Shown here: positions 25,301 through 32,297 of the stretch, piece after piece
Layout: each line of letters opens with the position of its first letter
How positions within the stretch are numbered: position 1 is the first letter of the stretch
Assembly: GCF_016918765.2 (NCBI RefSeq)
Contig: NZ_CP092104.1
Location: 1,240,001-1,304,000, forward strand
Length of the DNA: 64,000 bases
Direction of reading: 5' to 3'
Source: Flagellatimonas centrodinii
GTDB taxonomy: Bacteria; Pseudomonadota; Gammaproteobacteria; Nevskiales; Nevskiaceae
Program-made: the position numbers and the translations under genes
Notes under the pieces: model-generated
Databases searched by the model: none
What the model saw: only the letters and a program-made list of their open reading frames with translations
Told to the model about the DNA's origin: nothing

Positions 25301-26966
25301 CGCGAAAATTTACGCCCGGCGTAGAAGGGTTCTGCCAAGCCCCTGGTGCCGTATTGAAGCGGTTGAAGTCTTGTAGCGAGTAGACGAAATCATCGCTGTA
25401 GGACGTCTCCGAGCTCAAGGTCAATGCATCGGTCAACGCGACGTTGATCTGCAGTTCACCAACATCGGCCTTGGCGCGATACTCGGGATTGATGGTCGAT
25501 TCAATCGTCCGCAAATCGAGCTGCTGTGACGTACTGAGATAGGGATCATCCAAGGCAACCGGCAGGCTGATACCCGCGAGCGGGGCATAGTAGGGCAACA
25601 TCAAACCATTCGGCGTCTGGAATGATTCATTGGCATACAGTGAACCGCGCTTGCACCCTTGGCTCAGCGTGGCCTGCACACCTGAGAAGAGACTTGTTGG
25701 CTGTCCAGCCCCCGACAGGCGATCAAAGTAGTCAACATCAAAGCCGGCCACATTGGTGACAACATCCTTGTCACACAACTGCTTACCCGAACGCAGACGG
25801 TCGTCGTCTTCCTCGAAGTGCTCCCAGATCAGGTTGGCTTCAATGATGTCGTTGGGCTTGAACCGCAGCGAGGTGCGGGTGGACCACAGGTCCCGCCCGT
25901 CGATGGGGCTGTCGGTGATGGCGTTGTCGGCGTAGCCGTCACGCTTGGTCCAGGCGCCGGCAAAGCGTAGGGCCACGGTGTCTTCCACCAGCGGCAGGTT
26001 GATCATCTGCTCGATGCGGTGGCTGTTGTAGTTGCCCATGTCCACCGACGCGCGCGCTTCTGCGTAAAAACTCGGCTTGGCGGTGATCAGGTTCACCACC
26101 CCGGCGGTGGCATTGCGGCCATAGAGGGTGCCCTGCGGTCCGCGCAGTACCTCGATGCGCTCGAGATCGTAGAACTCCTGCTCGAAGAAACGGTTGCGGA
26201 CAAACGGGGTGTTGTTCATCGCCACCGCCACCGCCGGATCGGTCGTCGCCGAGATGGCCTGGGTGCCAATCCCGCGGATCTGGATCGAATAGCCCGAGAA
26301 GTTGGTCTTGGTGAACGTCATGTTCGGGACCTGGGTGATCAGGTCCGGCCCGCCTGCGATCTGACTTTTGGTCAGGTCTTCCATGCTGAAGGCACTGATG
26401 GCGATCGGCACGTCCTGCAGCCGCTCCGACTTCTTCTGTCCGGTGACAATGATCTCTTCCACCCCGGCGCGGCGGGCGATATCGACCTGACTGGTGCCGC
26501 CGGGTTCAGCGGTGGTGTCGACACGGGGATCAAACAGCTCACCGTTGGCGTTCGGATCGCTCGCCGCTTCTGTCGAGGCACTCGGGGCGGTGGTGTTGTC
26601 CGTAGCGATGACAAAAGGGCGTTCGGTGAGTTCACCCTGTTCCACCACGAAGGCATTGGGCGCCACACTCTTGTAGGTGAGGCCGGTGCCTTTGAGCATC
26701 TGGAACAGGGCTTCGGTGGCTTCGTATTCGCCGTTGAGCGCGTTGCTCTCGAAACCTTGGGCGGCTTCTTCCGGCACCAGAATTTCAAAGTCGGCCTGTA
26801 GCGCCAGCGTCTTGATGGCGCTAGCGGCGGGCTGCGACGGAATGTCGAACCGCTGCGTGCCTTGTGCGCTGGCCATTGCGGGCAGTAGGGCAGCGCAGAG
26901 CAGAGCAATGCGGAATGGCGCCTTGCGGCAGGCACGGAGCATCGTGCCCCAGTGTTGATTGATCAT
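22395..26966 (-). CDS. TonB-dependent receptor with STN signalling domain, fused to a second outer-membrane barrel
   Basis: The single 1523-residue frame reads in order: signal peptide ending MASAQ (about 1-35); an STN domain with FDIPSQPAASAIKTLALQAD (38-110) that in Fec-type systems talks to FecR; a TonB box region EEIIVTGQ (near 172); plug with RIEVLRGPQGTLYGRNA; and a receptor barrel whose natural end PRLFGLRVTKNW falls near 1148. About 370 further residues follow with no stop. They look like a complete second barrel: DARRGFDGTGPLLTW, ALFGRQT, GYRWERYID and a terminal GPTLKLGIGFGG resemble the Lpg1974/MOMP-like pore family. The ligand is unknown. The gene has its own ECF-type promoter just upstream. 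Confidence 0.9.
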   Translation of the reverse strand: MINQHWGTMLRACRKAPFRIALLCAALLPAMASAQGTQRFDIPSQPAASAIKTLALQADFEILVPEEAAQGFESNALNGEYEATEALFQMLKGTGLTYKSVAPNAFVVEQGELTERPFVIATDNTTAPSASTEAASDPNANGELFDPRVDTTAEPGGTSQVDIARRAGVEEIIVTGQKKSERLQDVPIAISAFSMEDLTKSQIAGGPDLITQVPNMTFTKTNFSGYSIQIRGIGTQAISATTDPAVAVAMNNTPFVRNRFFEQEFYDLERIEVLRGPQGTLYGRNATAGVVNLITAKPSFYAEARASVDMGNYNSHRIEQMINLPLVEDTVALRFAGAWTKRDGYADNAITDSPIDGRDLWSTRTSLRFKPNDIIEANLIWEHFEEDDDRLRSGKQLCDKDVVTNVAGFDVDYFDRLSGAGQPTSLFSGVQATLSQGCKRGSLYANESFQTPNGLMLPYYAPLAGISLPVALDDPYLSTSQQLDLRTIESTINPEYRAKADVGELQINVALTDALTLSSETSYSDDFVYSLQDFNRFNTAPGAWQNPSTPGVNFREGVLLEGENGGIFCDPQLGCSDRLVAVDISTAESRQFSQELRIASDFDGPFNFSLGANYLRYTTEDKYYVFFNSISLIAALGSGTSGPTRLPYVAGVSDNGVCLPNGYAPGDPAEVYGVIQCVYIDPNPIGSLNDKGHNYFLSRNPYTLHSQAIFGEAYYNITPDLKLTVGARWSEDEKDAPRIPSWTLASLTVGYPTAEVISQTWREPTGRIVLDWKPDLGFTDETLVYGSFSRGYKAGGANPPGFVYTYYGDPIQAQGLGAVSATRPRTFEPEFINAYEIGTKNTLLDGRLTVNMAAFYYNYHDYQISEIVDRSAFNRNFDAEIWGFELETDWYALDNLRLGFKGGYQKTRIGDGEKAIDLMDRTAGNEDWVVVRPFPTYASSCILPEWLFDGLKYPATDGVPGPAGLGGVGGGRAGGCEIAYLNGNDPVTNLPYVADPTEQDSGAGTLQFHPNYPGWDPATAPNNGEGFEKDLSGNELPNAPNYTLTLTGDYILPLGNAWLMTLHADLHWQSESWWRIFNDHEFSRLDDYYTANVAAIFMNEASGWNVMAYVKNVFDETAISGAFLNSDDTGLTTNIFLTEPRLFGLRVTKNWGGGSTLGNFGRRFDAGHRWPLQLEVGGQVQRVDADNTAALPTFYDAFSGPLDIAEGVQSADLGWGQTREIKLGWRPDAGPWTLSVGYRQGNLRHSVAGGASWETEPFCPLVGGSFEAQCTNPIPAPIWIDLQSYSRTNRVAAEMRASESYRLFDVAIRRDLELSTFSRSSVELAVRRARLISQTQAALEGVPDWMIPENVDVFFVGQRPVTHTVYQADFDARRGFDGTGPLLTWSAASPLFGNPQSGVVELDWSLSGGALFGRQTTDIADSEESEWYYAWTATQASGFQQPPQTPTTITERTVPGTRRSTSETVPMVGATLGLSYRVNSLSLSAGYRWERYIDAIDGGVEERKTYDRTIEGPTLKLGIGFGG

Positions 26967-27015
26967 GTGTCCCCTCCAGGTACGGGTACGCCTGCTGGGT
27001 GGCGTACCTGTTATC

Positions 27016-27045
27016 TGTAACGCGGGCGCGGCGGAAACCCCTCAG
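27016..27045 (-). promoter_or_regulatory. Predicted ECF-sigma promoter of the TonB-receptor gene
   Basis: On the minus strand CTGAGGGGTTT (-35) and CGTTA (-10) are separated by exactly 12 bases. The same two blocks and spacing stand before the ECF sigma gene (29743-29772). The -10 block is about 50 bases upstream of the receptor start at 26966, a normal distance. The neighbouring FecI-like sigma factor is the likely user. Confidence 0.7.
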
Positions 27046-27221
27046 GTTGGCGCCTTTGGCGCCAGGGAATGGAGAATTGGGAGTTTGTAGCGGGTGCGCG
27101 GTCAGAAGCGCCAGTGACGCTTCTGAGCCTGCGGAAAACGGGCGGCAGCCCCGAGGAATCGTAGAAGCAACAGCAGCCTTAGCCGCGAGCAACGAGCAAG
27201 GGGATGCTGCCCCTCGCGGTG
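27046..27221. other. Intergenic region between vapC and the receptor promoter
   Basis: I find no gene here. A short GAGCAACGAGCAA direct repeat (around 27187) recurs near 43615-43640 and looks like a fragment of the local intergenic repeat family. GGCGCCTTTGGCGCC (27050-27064) is a perfect hairpin. Confidence 0.4.
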
Positions 27222-27635
27222 TCAGCACTCGAACGGGTTGACGACGGGCGTCGGCAGGTCGTCGAAGTGGCGGAGGTTGCGGGTGGCCAGGGTGGCGCGG
27301 CGGGCGATGGCGATGCCGGCAATCTGGGTGTCCCGTATATCGACCGGACGGCCATCGCCGCGGCGGCGTGCGGCAAGCCGGGTGGCGGCGAGGGCAGCGG
27401 CTTCGTCGAAGGCGACAATGCGGCCTTGCAGGTCGTCCGCCAGCACCTGGTTGAAGCGCTGTTCCAAGGCTTTGCGGCGGCGGCCCGCTGGCAACAACTC
27501 CAGGCCCATCTGCGCTTCGAACAGGGTGATGCTGGTGAGCCAGATCCTGGCGGCATCCTGCTGATTCAACCACGCGACGACGGCGGCCTCGCCGGCCATC
27601 AGGCCTGACAGGACGTTGGTATCGAGCAGAATCAC
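27222..27635 (-). CDS. PIN-domain ribonuclease toxin (VapC/FitB type)
   Basis: The 137-residue protein opens with MILLDTNVLSGLM, the first acidic residue of the PIN active site (Asp5). It continues with an acidic Glu in TLFEAQMGLELL (about 40), the DIRDTQIAGIA segment (Asp near 99-102) and TRNLRHFDDL. These are the usual metal-binding carboxylates of VapC/FitB toxins, which cut RNA. The start overlaps the antitoxin stop by four bases, the standard toxin-antitoxin arrangement. Confidence 0.9.
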   Translation of the reverse strand: MILLDTNVLSGLMAGEAAVVAWLNQQDAARIWLTSITLFEAQMGLELLPAGRRRKALEQRFNQVLADDLQGRIVAFDEAAALAATRLAARRRGDGRPVDIRDTQIAGIAIARRATLATRNLRHFDDLPTPVVNPFEC

Positions 27636-27880
27636 GGCCCGAATGATGCGGGTTCGGCTTCCTCGCCTCGCAGCTCGGGCAGGCCCTCAGTGAAATTCAG
27701 ACCTTTGAAGCGGGCGGCAATGCGATCGCCCAACGGCGATTCCGGCACATCGCCGCGACTGACTGCGGTGCGCAGAATGTGCCGGACCTCGGCCTCCATG
27801 CTGCGGCCATGGTGGGCGGCCCGGCGTTTGAGTTCCCGCTTGATATCGTCATCAAGGTTGCGGACGGTGAACTGGGCCAT
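27632..27880 (-). CDS. FitA/VapB-like ribbon-helix-helix antitoxin
   Basis: From the ATG at 27880 (CGGAG about six bases upstream) it encodes 82 residues. The N-terminal QFTVRNLDDDIKRELKRRAA followed by GRSMEAEVRHILR is the FitA-type ribbon-helix-helix DNA-binding domain. The C-terminal half, with FKGLNFTEGLPE, is the expected toxin-binding tail. It should neutralise the PIN toxin and repress its own operon through the palindrome at 27899-27918. Confidence 0.9.
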   Translation of the reverse strand: MAQFTVRNLDDDIKRELKRRAAHHGRSMEAEVRHILRTAVSRGDVPESPLGDRIAARFKGLNFTEGLPELRGEEAEPASFGP

Positions 27881-27898
27881 GGGGTGCTCCGGCAACTA

Positions 27899-27918
27899 AG
27901 TGATATCACGATATCACT
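27899..27918. promoter_or_regulatory. Palindromic operator of the toxin-antitoxin operon
   Basis: A perfect inverted repeat AGTGATATC-AC-GATATCACT begins 18 bases upstream of the antitoxin ATG. Size, symmetry and position fit the autoregulatory operator bound by FitA/VapB-type dimers. Confidence 0.8.
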
Positions 27919-27944
27919 CGGCTTGCGTCCCGCCAACCCTGCGG

Positions 27945-29108
27945 TCAATGCACTCGCTCGCCCAAGTCCACGGCGCTGGGGAAGCCCTCGGCGGTGAGGG
28001 TGCCGCCGTCGAGGGTGGTGACGGCCGGCACCAGCAACAGGCTGCGCTCGGCGGCGAGGGTTTTCACCGGGAACGAGCTGCGCAGGGCGTCGACAAAGGT
28101 TTCGGCGCGGCCAGCGCGGAACACGCCGGTGATGCGGACCGCGGCCAGGGTGGGGTCGAGCACCACCAACTGCACCGGCGAGTAGCGGTTGACCTCGCGG
28201 ATGACATCGGCGAGGCGTTCGTTTTCGAACACCAGGCGGCCGTTGAGCCAGGCAGTGGCGCGCTCGAGGTTGGCGGTATGGCGTTCGCTGATGCCCGTGG
28301 GGGTGATGTTCAGTTGCTGGCCCGGGGTCAGGACGTGAGGGGTGCGGGGTGAGGGGTGAGGGGAGACGCCTTCGGCGTCGGGAATCGGGAATCGGGAATC
28401 GGGAATCGTGGCGGCGCGGTTGGCGACCGCGGGCGGTGCTGCGGAGGTGAGGGCGGCGACTTCGACTTTGCCTTCGATGAGGGTGACCTGCACGTCGTCA
28501 CCCTTGCGGTAGACATCGAAGGCGGTGCCGAGGGCGCGGATGAGGCCGTTGCCGGCTTCCACTTCAAACGGGCGCAACACGGCGTGTGCCACCTTGAAGT
28601 GTGCCTGGCCGCGTTCCAGCACCACCCGCCGGGTGCGCAGGCCGTACTCGACGCGGATGGCGGTGTCGGTGTTGAGGGTGACGCTGCTGCCATCGGCCAG
28701 CGAGATGGTGTGACGGTCGCCAGGGTCGGTGCGGTACACCCGGTGCTGCAGTGGCATCAGGGTGAAGGTAAGGGCCACCGCCAGCGCGGCGGCAACGCCG
28801 GCGGCCAGCCCGGCACGACGGCGACGCACGCGCCGCCGCCCGCGGGTGCTGGCGGCCTCGCGAGAGGCATCGACGGCGGCACGGCGTTCAGCCGCCACTG
28901 GCGGCAGGTCGGCGACATGGTCGAGTTGTTGCCAGAGGGCCAGCAGATCCTGCCAGGCCTTTTCGTGGCGCGGGTCTTCGGCCAGCCAGCGTTGGTGCGC
29001 GGCGCGGTCGCGGTCGCTGCAGCGGTCGGATTGCAGGCGCGCAAACCAGGTGGCGGCCTGTTCATCGGCGGCGCTCAGACGCGGGTCGACGTGGGTCTGC
29101 GTGTTCAT
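27945..29108 (-). CDS. fecR: FecR-family anti-sigma/transmembrane sensor
   Basis: I take the ATG at 29108, which overlaps the sigma-factor stop as ATGA (387 residues). The cytoplasmic N-terminus has ADEQAATWFARLQSD and a W-rich WLAEDPRHEKAWQDLLALW typical of FecR. One transmembrane helix follows (about 100-122, after an RRRVRRRR basic patch). The periplasmic FecR domain has YRTDPGDRHTISLADGSSVTLN and GTAFDVYRKGDDVQVTLIEGKV, and an STN-like C-terminal module follows. It relays the state of the receptor to the sigma factor. About 25 residues near 240-265 (SRFPIPDAEGVSPHPSPRTP) are encoded by a repeat element inserted in frame. Confidence 0.92.
   Translation of the reverse strand: MNTQTHVDPRLSAADEQAATWFARLQSDRCSDRDRAAHQRWLAEDPRHEKAWQDLLALWQQLDHVADLPPVAAERRAAVDASREAASTRGRRRVRRRRAGLAAGVAAALAVALTFTLMPLQHRVYRTDPGDRHTISLADGSSVTLNTDTAIRVEYGLRTRRVVLERGQAHFKVAHAVLRPFEVEAGNGLIRALGTAFDVYRKGDDVQVTLIEGKVEVAALTSAAPPAVANRAATIPDSRFPIPDAEGVSPHPSPRTPHVLTPGQQLNITPTGISERHTANLERATAWLNGRLVFENERLADVIREVNRYSPVQLVVLDPTLAAVRITGVFRAGRAETFVDALRSSFPVKTLAAERSLLLVPAVTTLDGGTLTAEGFPSAVDLGERVH
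28335..28408. repeat. 7-bp tandem repeats flanking a hairpin, inside fecR
   Basis: Four 7-bp units of GTGAGGG type (28335-28362, one variant GTGCGGG) are followed by a perfect hairpin GACGCC-TTC-GGCGTC (28365-28379) and four exact CGGGAAT units (28379-28406). The whole 74-base block lies inside fecR without breaking the frame. The composition is unlike the rest of the gene and like non-coding repeats. Confidence 0.8.
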
Positions 29109-29659
29109 GGCGTGGGTGGCCACTGGGCCCGCAGGTGTTTGAGGGCGTGAATCATGTGCTTTTCTATGGCGCTCACCGACACGCCGAAACGCTGGGCAAT
29201 TTCGGAATAGCTCAGGCCTTCATATTTGTTGAGCAGCAATACGGCGCGGCATTTGGGGGTGAGGCCGCTCATCATCTGCATCACCTGGGCCAGGGCTTCG
29301 CGTTGCTCGTAAGCGGCTTCGAGGCTTTCCGGGTCTTCCAGCCGCTCGGCTTCGTCGTCGAGATTGACGTGCTGCGTCTGGTGGCGCACGGCGTTGCGGC
29401 GGATCTGGTCCTTGAGCACATTCGCCGCTACCCGGAAGACGAAGCCCTGCGGTTCCCACAGTTCGGCGCTGGTGTCGCGGCGGCTGATCTTGATGAAGAC
29501 ATCCTGGGTGAGGTCTTCGGCATCGGAACCGGTGAAGCCGCGGCGTTCGAAATAGCGCACGAGCGCCGGCCGAAAGCGCTGATAGAGCGCCTCCACCTCT
29601 GCATCCGCCAGTCCCAACCGCCGCTTGCCGTCGCGGTGATGGGGTGCCATGTCGGCCAT
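29105..29659 (-). CDS. ECF sigma factor, FecI-like
   Basis: The 184-residue protein contains region 2 (ALYQRFRPALVRYFERRGFTGSDAEDLTQDVFIKI split, about 24-58, with the polymerase-binding DAEDLTQDVF) and region 4 (LTPKCRAVLLLNKYEGLSYSEIA, then SVSAIEKHMIHAL, about 132-175), which binds the -35 element. GGAG stands six bases before the ATG at 29659. The stop overlaps fecR. It is expected to drive its own gene and the receptor gene, both of which have the same promoter motif. Confidence 0.93.
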   Translation of the reverse strand: MADMAPHHRDGKRRLGLADAEVEALYQRFRPALVRYFERRGFTGSDAEDLTQDVFIKISRRDTSAELWEPQGFVFRVAANVLKDQIRRNAVRHQTQHVNLDDEAERLEDPESLEAAYEQREALAQVMQMMSGLTPKCRAVLLLNKYEGLSYSEIAQRFGVSVSAIEKHMIHALKHLRAQWPPTP

Positions 29660-29742
29660 CGTTTCTCCACCCGGACGGTGTCGCCCGTGTCACCTGCCTG
29701 CCGTGCGTCTGCTGATCTTGCGGCGCGCACTCACCATCAGGA

Positions 29743-29772
29743 TATAACGCACGCGGGTGGAAAACCCCTCAG
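29743..29772 (-). promoter_or_regulatory. Predicted autoregulatory ECF promoter of the sigma-fecR operon
   Basis: On the minus strand CTGAGGGGTTT and CGTTA are 12 bases apart, exactly as before the receptor gene. The -10 block lies about 85 bases upstream of the sigma ATG. The outer edge of the -35 block abuts the MITE-like element. Confidence 0.7.
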
Positions 29773-29982
29773 GGAACCTCTGCACAGCTACTGCGCTCGG
29801 CATCTTGAGCGCCGGCGGTGCTCGGAATGCTCATGTATTGCCCCATACACTCCGCTTCCTGCGCTCCGGCGGCGCTCACCGTTCCGTCGGGAACGAAAGC
29901 GGCGCGTAGCCCCGAAGGGGTCAGGCACACGGATGTGCCTGACAACCTGCCTTCGCTCGCGACGTTGTGCAGAGGTTCCCTG
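29770..29982. mobile_element. MITE-like element with 17-bp terminal inverted repeats
   Basis: CAGGGAACCTCTGCACA at 29770-29786 is the exact inverse of the sequence at 29966-29982. The 213-base element encodes nothing and is packed with hairpins: GTTCC/GGAAC (29881-29894), CCCCGAAGGGG, and a perfect 10-bp stem GTCAGGCACA/TGTGCCTGAC (29920-29943). Size, perfect termini and lack of a transposase fit a miniature inverted-repeat element mobilised in trans. I see no clear target duplication. Confidence 0.75.
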
Positions 29983-29989
29983 GGGTGGG

Positions 29990-30940
29990 CTACACCTGGA
30001 TGTTCTCGGCGGTCAGCAGTTTCTTCAGTGCGGTCTCGAGCGTGTGCCGCGCCTTGGCGCTGGCCTGATTGAGCATCTTGTGGATGCTCAGGTCATCCGG
30101 GGAGCGCACCTCGCACTCGGAACTGTAGCGCTCGAAGGCGGCGAGGCTGGCGATCTGCATCGCGAGATGCTGCGGGCATTCACACTGCACGCTGCTGTTG
30201 AGGGCGCCGAGCTTCTGCAGCTGGGTGTCGGTGAAGTGCCGCGGGGGCACGACGGCGTCATCGGCGTCATCCCGCGGCCGCACGGGGGCCCCGGCGTCGC
30301 CACCGCAGGCCTGCGCCAGCCGGCACAGCCGCAACAGTTGCGGGATGTCGGCCGGCGCCCGCACGCAGAGCACATCCATCAGGTCGAGCCGCCGCAGCAG
30401 TTTCCGGTTGGTGAAGGCGTAGACAACGATGTTGAGCCGGGCGCCGGTCTGGCGGATCAGGTCCAGCACCGCTTCGAGATCATCGGCGTGGAAGGTGGGC
30501 AGCTCGAGGATCAGCGCGTCGAGCCCGGCGTCGGCCAGTTCGCCCGCTTCACTGATGTCGTCGAACTGGGCGACCAGCTCGACGGTCGGGTCGGCCACCT
30601 CGGAACTGAGCATCAGCGCCGGCAAGGCCGGGCCGATCACCGCAATCCGCGAGGGTGCGCTGCCGGCGCGATCACCCAGGCCGCCGCGAATACGCTCCTG
30701 CAGTTGGGCATCCGTGAGGGTGACGACCGAGCCGATCTGATGCCCAGCCTGAACGGCGGCGTGCAACAGGGCCAGCCGTGCCACTTGCTCGCGCCGATAA
30801 ATGCGGCCCCCGGCGGGGGTGCGCAACGGGGTCACCACCTTGTAGCGGCGCTCCCACATCCGCAGCGTGGGGAGGGCGATGCCGGTCATGCGTGAGACGG
30901 CGCCAATGCGGTAGCCGTCTTCGGGGGGGTTGCGGGTCAT
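29990..30940 (-). CDS. MerR-family transcriptional regulator, CarH/LitR-like architecture
   Basis: From the ATG at 30940 it encodes 316 residues. Residues 10-75 are a MerR winged helix (YRIGAVSRMTGIALPTLRMWERRY then a basic RTPAGGRIYRREQVARL). The following AGHQIGSVVTL is as in CarH/LitR light- or B12-responsive regulators. The middle region (ALILELPTFHADDLEAVLDL) looks like a Rossmann-like effector domain, but no clear B12-binding DxHxxG motif is present. A Cys-rich VQCECPQHLA and a helical tail end the protein. It lies eight bases after the MITE-like element and 10 bases downstream of the small gene before it. Confidence 0.8.
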   Translation of the reverse strand: MTRNPPEDGYRIGAVSRMTGIALPTLRMWERRYKVVTPLRTPAGGRIYRREQVARLALLHAAVQAGHQIGSVVTLTDAQLQERIRGGLGDRAGSAPSRIAVIGPALPALMLSSEVADPTVELVAQFDDISEAGELADAGLDALILELPTFHADDLEAVLDLIRQTGARLNIVVYAFTNRKLLRRLDLMDVLCVRAPADIPQLLRLCRLAQACGGDAGAPVRPRDDADDAVVPPRHFTDTQLQKLGALNSSVQCECPQHLAMQIASLAAFERYSSECEVRSPDDLSIHKMLNQASAKARHTLETALKKLLTAENIQV

Positions 30941-30950
30941 GGGGTCGGTC

Positions 30951-31328
30951 TCAGGCGGGTTCGGGCGTGGGGCGGCGATAGGCCGGGGCCGCGGCCAGCT
31001 CTGCCGGGGTCCAGTCAAGCAACACCGGGAACGCGCGCATCCACGGCTTGCTGCCGGCGCGCGGCGCACGTCGCACCAGATGCCAGCCCAGCCATTCAAG
31101 GCCGTGCTCGGTCTCGATCAGATACTGGGTGATGGCGCCCTGGAACTGCTCGCCGTCATTGGGTTGCGGCAGCTGGAAGCGTTTGCCCTGCAATGACAGG
31201 CGCCCGAGATGTGGCATGACCGGGGCGCAGGCCGCTTCGATAGCGCTGCGGGGGCGGGCGACGGCGCGAATGCAGCCGGGACCGCGACCATGGGCAATAA
31301 CTTCGTCGCCGACTTGATAACGTTCCAT
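30951..31328 (-). CDS. Hypothetical protein with CarD/Tudor-like N-terminus
   Basis: The 125-residue protein starts MERYQVGDEVIAHGRGPGCI, which resembles the first strands of CarD/TRCF-type RNA-polymerase-interacting Tudor folds. The rest (FQLPQPNDGEQFQGAI, ETEHGLEWLGWHLVRR, WMRAFPVLLDWTPAEL) is unfamiliar. It lies 10 bases upstream of the MerR-like regulator gene on the same strand, so the two are probably co-transcribed. The CarD resemblance is short and should be treated as a hint only. Confidence 0.55.
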   Translation of the reverse strand: MERYQVGDEVIAHGRGPGCIRAVARPRSAIEAACAPVMPHLGRLSLQGKRFQLPQPNDGEQFQGAITQYLIETEHGLEWLGWHLVRRAPRAGSKPWMRAFPVLLDWTPAELAAAPAYRRPTPEPA

Positions 31329-31472
31329 GATTGTTCACCTTTGCCTGCACAATGGATGAACACGTTGCCACAGAATTTGAGCGCTGTCCACACAAATATG
31401 AACAAAAGATGTCGTCTTGACGCCGAACGGCTTGGCATGGGCGGCGTGACCCCCGTCCTGTCCGGCTTTAGT

Positions 31473-32297
31473 TCAAGTTTTGCCGGCGGCATACCATTCG
31501 CGAATCCGGTCTTCACGCTCGAAGCTGTCGAGAAACGCGGGCACGGCCAGCGACGGCATGGCGGCGCTGATCAGCCAGCCCTGCAACTCGTGCACGCCCT
31601 GGTCGCAGGCGAACCGCAGCGCGCGGGGCGAGTCGATGCCCTCGGCGCAAGCGCGCAGCCCGAACTTGCGTGCCACCACCATGCACGACTGGAAAATGAT
31701 GCGGGCCTCTGCGTTGTCGGCTACATGGCGGGTAAACGACTGGTCAATCTTCAACTGGGTGAACGGCGCCCGCGAAAGCTGCTCGCCGGAGGAGTGCCCG
31801 GTGCCGAAGTCGTCGATCGCCAGCTGGAACCCGGCCGCCCGCAGCCGCACGAGGCTTTCCAGCCCTTCCGACAGGGCAGCCAGCGGGGTCGATTCGGTGA
31901 TCTCCAAGACCACCCGCTCCGGCGACACCTCGTGCGCCCGCGTCACCGCCAACAGGCCGGCGGCCACCCGGGGCTGCACCAACGACTCGGCCGACACGTT
32001 CAGGGCGATCCCCAGCGTCGGCCGCAACCGGAGCCAGCCGCGCAGGGCGGTGAGGGCCCGGTCGAGCAGTTGCAGGCTGAGATCGTCGATCTGCCGCAGC
32101 GCTTCAAGCCGCGGGACGAACAAAGCCGGCGGGACCATGCTGCCGTCCTCCAGTACCAGGCGGGCGAGCACTTCAAATCCGGCAACCCGTCCGGTTTCGA
32201 CGCTGACCTTGGGCTCGAAGTAAGGCTCGAAGCGACGCTCCTTGAGCGCCTGCAACAACACCTCGTCGTCGGGCAGGGGGCCGGCAGGGGGCGGCAT
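31473..32297 (-). CDS. Stand-alone EAL-domain (c-di-GMP phosphodiesterase) protein
   Basis: The start at the ATG at 32297 gives 274 residues consisting almost only of an EAL domain. The signature is EVLARL (Glu kept, Ala changed to Val). Other catalytic blocks are present: NVSAES, EITES, DDFGTG, LKIDQSF, AEGID and ELQGWLISAAMP. The metal ligands appear complete, so hydrolysis of c-di-GMP is likely. There is no GGDEF or sensor domain. The upstream Shine-Dalgarno is weak, and a TTG nine codons upstream is an alternative start. Confidence 0.88.
   Translation of the reverse strand: MPPPAGPLPDDEVLLQALKERRFEPYFEPKVSVETGRVAGFEVLARLVLEDGSMVPPALFVPRLEALRQIDDLSLQLLDRALTALRGWLRLRPTLGIALNVSAESLVQPRVAAGLLAVTRAHEVSPERVVLEITESTPLAALSEGLESLVRLRAAGFQLAIDDFGTGHSSGEQLSRAPFTQLKIDQSFTRHVADNAEARIIFQSCMVVARKFGLRACAEGIDSPRALRFACDQGVHELQGWLISAAMPSLAVPAFLDSFEREDRIREWYAAGKT

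Noticed and set aside
28379-28408. Four CGGGAAT units considered as a CRISPR fragment
   Set aside because: The units are contiguous 7-mers with no spacers and lie inside fecR. No cas gene is in the window.
31100-31328. Treating the MerR-like regulator as starting upstream at 31099
   Set aside because: The extra residues overlap the preceding gene and look unstructured. The MerR domain begins just after the ATG at 30940.
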